Origin: Helicobacter labetoulli
Lineage (GTDB): Bacteria; Campylobacterota; Campylobacteria; Campylobacterales; Helicobacteraceae
DNA: 64,000 bases
Assembly (NCBI RefSeq): GCF_003670275.1
Contig: NZ_QXJF01000004.1
Location: 63,791 to 127,790 of the forward strand
Direction: 5' to 3'
Below are positions 57,199 to 64,000 of the stretch, piece by piece. A program made the translations under genes and the position numbers. The notes under the pieces were generated by a model. That model was not told where the DNA came from. It ran no database searches and saw only the letters and a list, made by a program, of their open reading frames with translations. Numbering within the stretch: the stretch's first letter is position 1; every line of letters starts with the position of its first letter.

Positions 57199-58989
57199 TT
57201 AGAACCCTTGCACTTGGATTTTCTTGTTGAGATCTAGCAATCGTGCGAACATTCTCTCTGTATCTACCTCATCCATAACAATCAAGCCTTCACTTGGATC
57301 TAAGTCTGGCACATAAGCAAATGAGATTTGATACCTTCTATGAAGGTTCTTCAAAAAACCTTCCGCTGGTCTTAGGTTGGAGATAGACTTGCTTGATAGA
57401 ATACTTTGTGTGTTAGAAGAGAAGTTAATGCGAGCTTCTCCCCCTCCATGCACGATATTGGTGTTAGTAACTGAAGTTTCCCCAAACATATCGTGTATCT
57501 TTCTAATAGAATCTGTTTCGTTCATCTTAAAGACAAAATATGTATTAAGAGAATCTTGAGATACCTTAGCTAAGGTTGTGCCTAGCCTTGCTTCTAAGTC
57601 TGCAAGAGATTGCGTATAAATAAAGAGTGTCATACCCAAACCTGCCATTTTATTGAGCACAGCTTCTATCCCTTGATACAATGAGCTTTCCCCTTCATCT
57701 AAATGCACATAGAGTCTTCTTTTGTTGATTTCACGCCCTGTAACTGAAGTTGTAGCATAGACAGATTCAAGCATCTTCATAAAGATTTTATTGACATTGT
57801 CAGCCACCTTTTTAAATCTCAAGGGTGAAGGGTGCATAAGAATAGCAAACCCCCTTTCAGAGTTCGCAAGCCTTGAAAGAAGTGGGTTAATACGCACCGT
57901 GCAGAACATTGAGCCCAAGAATCCATTTGCCACATCGGACAAGAAATTCACAAGCGAAACTGAGATTTTTGAGTGGTATTCTTTTGGTATCTCAAAGACC
58001 GTCTGTAAAAGCATCATAGCTTCAGTTTTCATTAGAGATAGCTCAGGTGTTCCAGCGATCGTGCTTTCAACCGTGCCTTTAAGTGCTGAAAGGTTTTCGT
58101 GCAAACAATAATGGAGCAAGTCTTTAAAAGTAACAAGTGTGCGGTTAAACATATTTTGTTTGCCAAGCTCCACATAGGACATATCTGCTGAAAATCGTTC
58201 AGCCACATCAGGGTTAGCTATGCTATTTTCAACATCAAAGCTTAAAAGCTCTTTGCCTCGCAAGTGCTTAATCTTAATATATTTTTCTTGCTCATATCTT
58301 TCTTTTTTTGCCACACCTTCCCCTGTTGGATCCATTGCTTTTTCAAGGAAGTTCAGCGAATAGAGTATGGTTTTTAGAATAGTAAAGGTATAGCCAGAAT
58401 AAAAGGCATTGTCACCCTGTGTGTTTGGATAAAGGATAGTGGCAACAAGGTTGGCAATATCATCATCACCTAGTCCATAGATAGGATTAAAATATTCTGT
58501 CGCATTAGGAAACACTGGATTTATATAAATCAAATCTGTTTCTCTGCCAGCTTCTCTTAGAAAATTCACTACTTGATTTAAAATTTCTTGATCTATACCA
58601 CCTTTTGGGTCGTTAATAATAACATTATCTCCATGGAGAAGGTTCTGTCGTATGATATTAAGCATAAGCTTTGTTTTACCCATACGAGTTGTCCCATAAA
58701 CAATCGCGTGGTTTATAAAGTCTCTCCAAGGCAAGACAATGGTGTGTTTATCAAATGTCTCAAGATTAATGCCTATACCCAAATACAAGCCGTCCTTGAT
58801 GTTCTTGTTGATAAACTTTGTTTCAAGCTCATACTTCTTGTTGAATAGAGAATTGATTTTTTTGTTAATCTTGTCCTCTTGCCACCTAGAAAGATGTCCT
58901 TTATCTTTCTTTGTGATAAGCTCTTTCCTTGCACTTTTGATTTCCTTATCGTTATTGATGATTTTTTCTTTCAGTGGTGTAAAAAACAT
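57199..58989 (-). CDS. traD: TraD-type type IV coupling protein
   Basis: ATPase that delivers the relaxase-DNA complex to the transfer channel. The 596-residue protein has Walker A YGTTRMGKTKLMLNI (Lys105), a following NDPKGGIDQEI motif typical of TraD/VirD4, the Walker B region RLYVHLDEGESSLYQG, and late TQSLADLEARLG. Unlike F TraD it has no obvious N-terminal membrane helices; instead the first 75 residues are highly charged (KEKIINNDKEIKSARKELIT), so membrane attachment would need a partner. This fits the SXT/ICE-like branch loosely. The ATG shares its A with the traC stop (TAATG). Confidence 0.87.
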   Translation of the reverse strand: MFFTPLKEKIINNDKEIKSARKELITKKDKGHLSRWQEDKINKKINSLFNKKYELETKFINKNIKDGLYLGIGINLETFDKHTIVLPWRDFINHAIVYGTTRMGKTKLMLNIIRQNLLHGDNVIINDPKGGIDQEILNQVVNFLREAGRETDLIYINPVFPNATEYFNPIYGLGDDDIANLVATILYPNTQGDNAFYSGYTFTILKTILYSLNFLEKAMDPTGEGVAKKERYEQEKYIKIKHLRGKELLSFDVENSIANPDVAERFSADMSYVELGKQNMFNRTLVTFKDLLHYCLHENLSALKGTVESTIAGTPELSLMKTEAMMLLQTVFEIPKEYHSKISVSLVNFLSDVANGFLGSMFCTVRINPLLSRLANSERGFAILMHPSPLRFKKVADNVNKIFMKMLESVYATTSVTGREINKRRLYVHLDEGESSLYQGIEAVLNKMAGLGMTLFIYTQSLADLEARLGTTLAKVSQDSLNTYFVFKMNETDSIRKIHDMFGETSVTNTNIVHGGGEARINFSSNTQSILSSKSISNLRPAEGFLKNLHRRYQISFAYVPDLDPSEGLIVMDEVDTERMFARLLDLNKKIQVQGF

Positions 58990-61900
58990 TAGAAATTCTC
59001 CTCTTCTTGCATTTGAAATTGATAACCTTGTCCTGCAAAGTTTTCTAACATATTGTTTGGCTCATTAATAAAGCGACCTTGGTAGAAGTTAAACTCAAGC
59101 TTTCTCGCTAGATTTAAAAGGCTTCTATTTTCTATGTGGGCTGCAAGAATATTGATATTTAAAGCTTTGGCTATAGGCGACATAGCTTTAAGCTCCATAA
59201 GCTTATCGTTGTCATTTTGAGCCGCCATAATAAGCTCTCCATCTATTTTAAGCACCGTGGGTTCAATAGCCTTAACAAGACCGGGCGTAAAGTTGTCAAA
59301 ATTCAAGTGATCTATAGCTATCATAAAACCTGCTTCTCTTGCCTTATTACAAAAATGCACAGAACGCTCTTTGTCTTCCCTGCTTTCAAAAGCAGAAGCT
59401 GGAATTTCAAGAATCACATTGTGTGCGTAATCGCCTAGAATGCTGATAAGATTTTTAAGATGTTCGTGGCTAATCTCTTCAATCATCACATTTATTGAGA
59501 ATACAAAATTCTTTTTAGAATAGAAGTCTAACGCTTTTTGGATACATTTTCTAGCAAGAAGAGGCATCATATCTTGCTCTAGTGCCACTTCTCCAAAGTC
59601 TTTAAAACCATAAAGTTCGTTTGTCCTAGCATCTCTAATGTAAAGATGCACTTCATAAAATGCTGGTGTTCCACTATCATCAATAATCATTTGAGATTGT
59701 GGCTCTACTAAGTCTTGGTTGATAGCATTCCTAATTTTCTCCATCCAGTATTTGACCGTGGAGCTTCTATCACCTTCCTTAAGCCTTGCAAGCATTGTTG
59801 CCTTATCAAGCCCTTCTTTATGGAAACCTAGCATTTTAGTGGCTTCTTGAGGGGTTAAACCAAACTCTTTTTGGAACTCAAGCTTGAGATTTTTGTCTTT
59901 TGGATTGGTTGTAAACATTGCCGCTTCCTGTGGGGTTGCTTTCAATAAAAGCACTTCGGAAACCTTATCGTTGTAGATATACATAACCTCAGAATAGTGC
60001 GGAGCTCTGTTTTTAACTGAAGTCATTTGTTTTTTTCTAAAATCTCCATACCCAAAGAATAAGCCATTTTCAGCAAAGTTTTGCTCAACCTTAGAAGCAT
60101 TAAGCTCTAGAATAAACTTATGGGTTGTATTCACCCATACAGCCTTTGAATTGACATTATGCAAAAAGTCTGCAGGGTTTTGTGTAATGACCGTGAGTGA
60201 GCCATTATACTTTCTTACACGCCTTGCAAAGTCATCGAGGTATTTTGCAAACATAAAGTTAGCTAGAACAGGAGCAGCCTCATCAATGATAACTGATTTT
60301 CTTTGCCCTTTACCATTGCTTGCAGAATCTAAGAACATTTCCTGTGCGGCTCTCTCTAGCATACTCATAAAGACGATAAAATACAACACGCCCTTTGGAG
60401 CGAGCTCTTCTAGCTCAATCACACAAAAGTCATTTTTGACATTGATGTTATAAGCCCCATTGTAATATGTGTAAAACTTACCGCCCTCTGTAATATAAGG
60501 TTCAAGGGCAAGAATCATATCTTGGATAAGATCCACAATCCTATCGTGTCTTCTTACCTCAGCCTCTTTGGCAAATCCTTTAAGAGCTTCACCAACATCA
60601 CGCATACCTGCGTCTCTACCTCTACGATAAAATGCTACTTGAATGGCTCCTTCTATGAGGGCTGCCATTTGGGCTTCAGAGCTTTCTTTGGCGACATCAT
60701 CTTTCATACTTAAATCTCTACCACACATTGCACCTACAATGATAACCATAGATGAGAAGGCATCTTCTTCTATCATCTCTACATAGCCATTTACAGCAAG
60801 CTCTGCCAAAGGGAATACCTCATAAATGGCTTGAATACTTTGTCCCTCAAATCCTTCTATATGCACTTTTTCGGTAACGATGTTTGTAAAGAAATTAAGA
60901 CATTTGGCATTAGCACTCCCATCAGAATTTTCTTTGGAGAAGTGGATAAATTCACCGCCTATTTCATCGCACAATGGCTTATAGCTCTTACCTATATCAA
61001 AAATCATACTTCTTACGCCTGCTTGTGCGTTAGAGGCTTGAATAGAGTTTGAAAGGAATGATTTCCCAGTTCCTGAAGGACCGATAATACAAGCATTGTA
61101 GTTAGAATCTGATGCCCATAAATCAAGTCCAACTACTTGTCCGCTTCTGCCTAAGAAACGCAAAATAGGAGAGCCTATACCCTTAAAGCTTCCTATGAGT
61201 GGAACAATGGCTGAAATATTGCTTGAGAACATAAGGTTGTATCGGTTAAGATAATTCTTTGTTTCCAAATCAAATTGAAAAGGCATACTCCACAATAAAA
61301 CCTGCAAAGCAACAATGCCATAGTCTTCTTGTGCGATTTCCCAACCTCCAAAATCAATAGAGGCAAATTTTGTCTTAATACGCCCTATAGCATTATCTAG
61401 CTTTTCAGGAGAATTTTCAAAGATAGTCAGTGAATACATACCTTCATAAATTGGCTCTTTATCCTCATCAATGTATTGGATAATATTGTGGGATTCCTGC
61501 ATAGTCTTTTTGATTTTTGGCATAAGTGCATAAGTGCCATCAGGTATCTTTTTCTCTGCTGATACATTAGCTCTTGCTCTTTTAAGTATTTTTTCTTTTA
61601 GTCTATCAGGGTCATCAATATGCACGGTAAGTGTTGTTAAAAATCTGCAAGGAAGCGGGTTTTGAAATTCCCCTTCTAAGTCAAAGAAAGCATTTTGCAC
61701 ATCAAGGGGTGTGGTATGCTTTGGAAACTTGTCTGTTGTCAGCACTTTAGCATAAGTCTTTTCGCCTATGTGGATAATACTATTTTCGTTATTTACCCTT
61801 ACTCTAGCCCCTTTAACAAGCTGGACATTCATTCTTTGGTGTGGATCATAATCTTTAAGTTTGAAGTCCTCTTTAAAAATTTCGCCATAAAGAGATACTA

Positions 61901-62582
61901 CAAGTTTTGGGCTTAAAGGCTCTGGGCTTAAATCTGTTAAAACCCCTTGGATTTGCCCATAAATACTTCTTATTTTAGCGATTGAAGTGTCTTTAGGGAA
62001 AATCACCGTCATAAAAGAAATAAGGTTTCTTGCTCTAAAATCAGCACCATTATCAAGCATTGAGCTTTTCGCCCATTTTTTCATCTTTTGGATTCTATCA
62101 TCACGCATCATTTTTAGGCTAGAAGCATTTAGGACATTAATGTCTTCTTGGGTATTAGCTTCAATAGCCTCAAGATATTCACTGATATTATCAGAAGCAT
62201 AGGTGCTTATTTGCACGGCAACATTTTTTATATCAATGGTTTTAAAAGCAGATTTGATAAGCTTGATTGTGCTATCTCCTACATGTGGAGGAGGTGTAAT
62301 TTTGAAGCCTATAGCCCTTCTCCCAGTGCAAAGATTATAAATTCCAAAATCATCACTTTTTTGCTCGTAAGAATGAAGGAGTATCATTTTAGACAAGGTG
62401 CTCGTGTCGTTGAGCGCCTTAATAACGCTTTTTGTTAAGCCACCTTGTTGCTCGTGCCATTCATCTGGTAAAAGCCAGTCCCAAAACTGCTTGAGATAAG
62501 GCATAATCTTTTGTAGTCGTTTTGGTTGTTTAACATAAAAGAATAAAGCAACAATAGCGACAATGAGAACTAAATAGAACAT
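58989..62582 (-). CDS. traC: TraC/VirB4 transfer ATPase fused to a degenerate EAL domain
   Basis: TraC is the cytoplasmic ATPase that powers pilus assembly; F TraC has about 875 residues, this protein 1197. Membrane helix at 2-16 (FYLVLIVAIVALFFYV), TraC N-terminal domain (GRRAIGFKITPPPHVGD), Walker A IIGPSGTGKSF (Lys507) and Walker B SVIIDEAAPVLANF (Asp767-Glu768). From about residue 972 a second domain matches the EAL fold in order: FSINVMIEE (Asn1031), VILEIPASAF (Glu1059), IAIDHLNFDNF (Asp1091), LKIDGELI (Lys1112, Asp1114), AAHIEN (Glu1151), FYQGRF (Gln1168). EAL itself reads KDF (994-996), so hydrolysis is unlikely. Confidence 0.85.
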   Translation of the reverse strand: MFYLVLIVAIVALFFYVKQPKRLQKIMPYLKQFWDWLLPDEWHEQQGGLTKSVIKALNDTSTLSKMILLHSYEQKSDDFGIYNLCTGRRAIGFKITPPPHVGDSTIKLIKSAFKTIDIKNVAVQISTYASDNISEYLEAIEANTQEDINVLNASSLKMMRDDRIQKMKKWAKSSMLDNGADFRARNLISFMTVIFPKDTSIAKIRSIYGQIQGVLTDLSPEPLSPKLVVSLYGEIFKEDFKLKDYDPHQRMNVQLVKGARVRVNNENSIIHIGEKTYAKVLTTDKFPKHTTPLDVQNAFFDLEGEFQNPLPCRFLTTLTVHIDDPDRLKEKILKRARANVSAEKKIPDGTYALMPKIKKTMQESHNIIQYIDEDKEPIYEGMYSLTIFENSPEKLDNAIGRIKTKFASIDFGGWEIAQEDYGIVALQVLLWSMPFQFDLETKNYLNRYNLMFSSNISAIVPLIGSFKGIGSPILRFLGRSGQVVGLDLWASDSNYNACIIGPSGTGKSFLSNSIQASNAQAGVRSMIFDIGKSYKPLCDEIGGEFIHFSKENSDGSANAKCLNFFTNIVTEKVHIEGFEGQSIQAIYEVFPLAELAVNGYVEMIEEDAFSSMVIIVGAMCGRDLSMKDDVAKESSEAQMAALIEGAIQVAFYRRGRDAGMRDVGEALKGFAKEAEVRRHDRIVDLIQDMILALEPYITEGGKFYTYYNGAYNINVKNDFCVIELEELAPKGVLYFIVFMSMLERAAQEMFLDSASNGKGQRKSVIIDEAAPVLANFMFAKYLDDFARRVRKYNGSLTVITQNPADFLHNVNSKAVWVNTTHKFILELNASKVEQNFAENGLFFGYGDFRKKQMTSVKNRAPHYSEVMYIYNDKVSEVLLLKATPQEAAMFTTNPKDKNLKLEFQKEFGLTPQEATKMLGFHKEGLDKATMLARLKEGDRSSTVKYWMEKIRNAINQDLVEPQSQMIIDDSGTPAFYEVHLYIRDARTNELYGFKDFGEVALEQDMMPLLARKCIQKALDFYSKKNFVFSINVMIEEISHEHLKNLISILGDYAHNVILEIPASAFESREDKERSVHFCNKAREAGFMIAIDHLNFDNFTPGLVKAIEPTVLKIDGELIMAAQNDNDKLMELKAMSPIAKALNINILAAHIENRSLLNLARKLEFNFYQGRFINEPNNMLENFAGQGYQFQMQEEENF

Positions 62583-62596
62583 TTATCTTCCCCTTC

Positions 62597-63169
62597 TTAC
62601 TTGATTTCGCTCTCTGGCAATCCACATTGACATTTTTTCATTTGTGCCTCTAGTTTTTTAAGTCTTTCCCAAATTTCATTCGAACCAGTGTTTCCTAAGC
62701 CACCATTTGCCATAAGAGCATTAGCCCTATCAGTGATGTCTTTTATGGATTTAAGCTCGTCTTTGACAAATTTTTGAAACTCTTCAAATTGCTTTTGATT
62801 GACATAGGTTTTTGATTTTAAATCATCATTGCCTGTAATGTTTGCATCAGGATCAAGGGCTTTGATTGCAGCTTGCAAATCAGTAATTTCACTTCTTAGC
62901 TTTTCTACTTCATTAGAAGAAACACTTTCCCCTGAAGCTGCTCCCGCATCTATGGCTGTATCTCCACCTGCACCTTCTTTATGAAACTCATTAGTAATGC
63001 CAAGCTTTTTTTCAATAAGCAAAAGCCTATCCTCTGCTCTTTTCTTGTGCTTAAGAAGGATTTGTATAACCTCTTTTAGATCTGAAATGGTCGCAATGTT
63101 CTGCGGAGATGCAAAGCCTACTTGAAGGCTTAAAGCCAAAGCTGTTGTGATGAGTGCTATTCTTTTCAT
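62597..63169 (-). CDS. Exported coiled-coil protein of the transfer operon
   Basis: A 190-residue protein with a signal peptide ending FASPQ (about residue 20) and two long heptad-rich stretches (about 25-55, DLKEVIQILLKHKKRAEDRL; and 85-150, EVEKLRSEITDLQAAIKALD), separated by a Gly/Ser/Ala linker. A C-terminal Cys pair is in MKKCQCGLPE. It sits 14 bp upstream of traC and 10 bp after the TraV-like gene. A periplasmic spacer or adaptor role is likely from structure; the sequence matches no transfer gene that I recognise. Confidence 0.65.
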   Translation of the reverse strand: MKRIALITTALALSLQVGFASPQNIATISDLKEVIQILLKHKKRAEDRLLLIEKKLGITNEFHKEGAGGDTAIDAGAASGESVSSNEVEKLRSEITDLQAAIKALDPDANITGNDDLKSKTYVNQKQFEEFQKFVKDELKSIKDITDRANALMANGGLGNTGSNEIWERLKKLEAQMKKCQCGLPESEIK

Positions 63170-63179
63170 TTAATGCTCC

Positions 63180-63680
63180 TTATTTTTTCTTGTTGTTTTT
63201 AGATTCTTCTTCTTCATTTTCCTTAAGAATCTTAGCCATAACGCTCCCGTCTGTATTCTTGTAGCTTTCATTGATGAATTTACCGATATTTTCATCATCG
63301 CTCAAGTCAGCCCTGTCTATCTCTTCTGGCGAGATGCTAAATGGTAGCTTACCTAGCTGTGTAGGAATACCTCTATTGCTTCCATTAACCGTTGGCACTG
63401 AGCTTCCCGGGATAAAGTCTGGGCGTTCTAGCCATACATAAATATCGTGTCCTGCTATAAGTGTGCCATACTGATCTTTGTAGGGTGCTACCCAAATTGT
63501 TGCCACAACACCAAAGTCAATAATTGTCCTTGCGGTATTGTTTCTACTTCCTATAATGGGCTTAAAGCGTGATTGATAAGCCTGTTGATCTACAACCGCT
63601 GTTTCATAAATAATCTTGCTCCCACAGCCTGTAAAGAGCAAGATAGATGCGCTTAAGAGTATAATTAGTTGTTTTTGCAT
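63180..63680 (-). CDS. traV: TraV-like outer-membrane lipoprotein (C-terminal-type domain)
   Basis: A 166-residue lipoprotein (lipobox LLFTGCGSK, Cys19). The middle matches the typical TraV segment IWVAPYKDQYGTLIAGHDIY (about residues 57-76), followed by VWLERPDFIPG. TraV forms the outer-membrane core with TraK and TraB. The acidic C-terminal tail (SYKNTDGS, KENEEEESKNNKKK) is unlike F. It overlaps by 16 bp a small upstream lipoprotein that resembles the other half of TraV. Confidence 0.65.
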   Translation of the reverse strand: MQKQLIILLSASILLFTGCGSKIIYETAVVDQQAYQSRFKPIIGSRNNTARTIIDFGVVATIWVAPYKDQYGTLIAGHDIYVWLERPDFIPGSSVPTVNGSNRGIPTQLGKLPFSISPEEIDRADLSDDENIGKFINESYKNTDGSVMAKILKENEEEESKNNKKK

Positions 63681-63865
63681 GCGATTCCTTTATAAGTTCT
63701 TTCTATGGTTTCCTCCCTATTAGAGAGAACCTCAAATGTTGGCTTACAAACACCAGCTTCTCTATAGTTACAGCCATTCTTTTCACAATACCCCTTGCTT
63801 GCACCTATAGAGCAAGCACTTAAAACAAGCATTTCAAATCCTAAAATCAAAGCCATTTTCCACAT
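63665..63865 (-). CDS. Small Cys-rich lipoprotein (TraV N-terminal-type)
   Basis: A 66-residue lipoprotein starting at ATG 63865, which has GGAGGA 8 bp upstream; an upstream in-frame stretch is part of the preceding gene region. Signal peptide ending VLSAC (Cys18). The mature part YCEKNGCNYREAGVCKPTFE carries three cysteines with the spacing of the TraV N-terminal region. Its 3' end overlaps the TraV-like gene by 16 bp. TraV may be split into two lipoproteins here. Confidence 0.55.
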   Translation of the reverse strand: MWKMALILGFEMLVLSACSIGASKGYCEKNGCNYREAGVCKPTFEVLSNREETIERTYKGIACKNN

Positions 63866-63866
63866 A

Positions 63867-64000
63867 TTAAAAGTCCTCCATAAACGCATTGTTGGTTTCT
63901 TGGTAATTGTATTTATCATCACCCATTCCTTCATCATCGCTAGAATCGATGCCTGCTATACCTTGCCCCTTATACGGAACAAGAGCTATCTTTTCTCCGC
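63867..64000 (-). CDS. C-terminal end of an upstream transfer gene (TraB-like by position)
   Basis: A frame entering from the right edge and ending at TAA 63869-63867: GEKIALVPYKGQGIAGIDSS followed by an acidic tail ending NNAFMEDF. In F-type operons traB precedes traV, which is why I suggest TraB, the inner-membrane part of the core complex. The stop lies 2 bp before the small lipoprotein start. Only 43 residues are visible, so the name rests on order alone. Confidence 0.4.
   Translation of the reverse strand, partial: GEKIALVPYKGQGIAGIDSSDDEGMGDDKYNYQETNNAFMEDF

Larger units (their letters stand above)
37314..64000. mobile_element. Integrative conjugative element with an F-type transfer operon (right end outside window)
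   Basis: The core genome stops just upstream of flgI. From there to the window edge all recognisable genes belong to conjugation: a P4-type integrase, TraN-like, TrbC, TraU, TraW, TraH, TraF-like, TraD-type, TraC, TraV-like and a TraB-like tail. The order is F-like in part (TraV-TraC and TraW-TraU-TrbC-TraN). The left boundary is placed at the first foreign-looking frame; no tRNA or clear attachment repeat was found. No relaxase, oriT or pilin is visible, so they would be beyond 64 kb. One internal inversion and several gene fragments show the element has been rearranged. Confidence 0.85.

Noticed and set aside
58989-59669. Active c-di-GMP phosphodiesterase
   Set aside because: The Glu of the EAL triplet is Lys994 and two more metal- or catalysis-linked positions (His1092, Ala1148) are changed, so hydrolysis is improbable although the fold looks kept.
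1-64000. CRISPR arrays, rRNA, tRNA and insertion sequences
   Set aside because: No regularly spaced repeats, rRNA or tRNA segments, or transposase genes were seen in the window.

Overview
The window reads as chromosome of an enterohepatic Helicobacter (Campylobacterota). The evidence is the AT-rich composition, short Helicobacter-type gene blocks (secF-secD-yajC-nhaA-addA, cbpA-hspR-rarA, gyrA-small ORF-flgR, HIT-murF-hydrolase-ddl, serA-small ORF-rpsA-ispH-aroA, flgI-rod-binding protein-flgS), and extended -10 promoters without clear -35 boxes. GyrA residue numbering and a small tandem of NhaA antiporters would suit the H. cinaedi / H. hepaticus group, but the species cannot be fixed from sequence alone.

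Positions 1-37.3 kb are ordinary core genome, almost all on the minus strand. In order: two lipoproteins and the Sec accessory complex; two NhaA Na+/H+ antiporters; the AddA recombination nuclease; a divergent heat-shock regulator locus (cbpA, hspR, rarA); an outer-membrane protein; the flagellar response regulator FlgR with gyrA; an exporter, an ankyrin protein and a HIT hydrolase; cell wall and repair genes (murF, ddl, uvrA); serine, translation, isoprenoid and aromatic genes (serA, rpsA, ispH, aroA, sdaA); and the flagellar kinase FlgS behind flgI. FlgS and FlgR, both in this window, form the pair that activates sigma-54, and a sigma-54-type promoter lies directly upstream of flgI. GyrA carries Ile84 at the main quinolone-resistance position.

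From about 37.3 kb to the right edge is an integrated conjugative element. Behind a debris zone (37.3-39.3 kb: gene fragments, a tiny ORF, one intact orphan gene, short repeats) come a P4-type tyrosine integrase and a large F-type conjugation operon. Recognisable parts are TraN-like surface proteins (1035 and a giant 1733 residues), TrbC, TraU, TraW, TraH, TraF-like, a MoxR AAA+ ATPase, a TraD-type coupling protein, TraC, TraV-like lipoproteins and the tail of a probable TraB. The relaxase, oriT, pilin and the other end lie outside the window.

Three points stand out. (1) The TraC ATPase carries a C-terminal degenerate EAL (cyclic-di-GMP phosphodiesterase-like) domain. (2) A 2.8-kb block of the transfer operon (51218-53993) is inverted between CAATGG and CCATTG; flipping it back in silico joins two gene pieces in frame into a 186-codon ORF directly coupled to traW and puts the whole operon on one strand. 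(3) traH is broken by this rearrangement, with possible pieces at three places. The element in this copy therefore looks either crippled or caught in one state of a DNA rearrangement.
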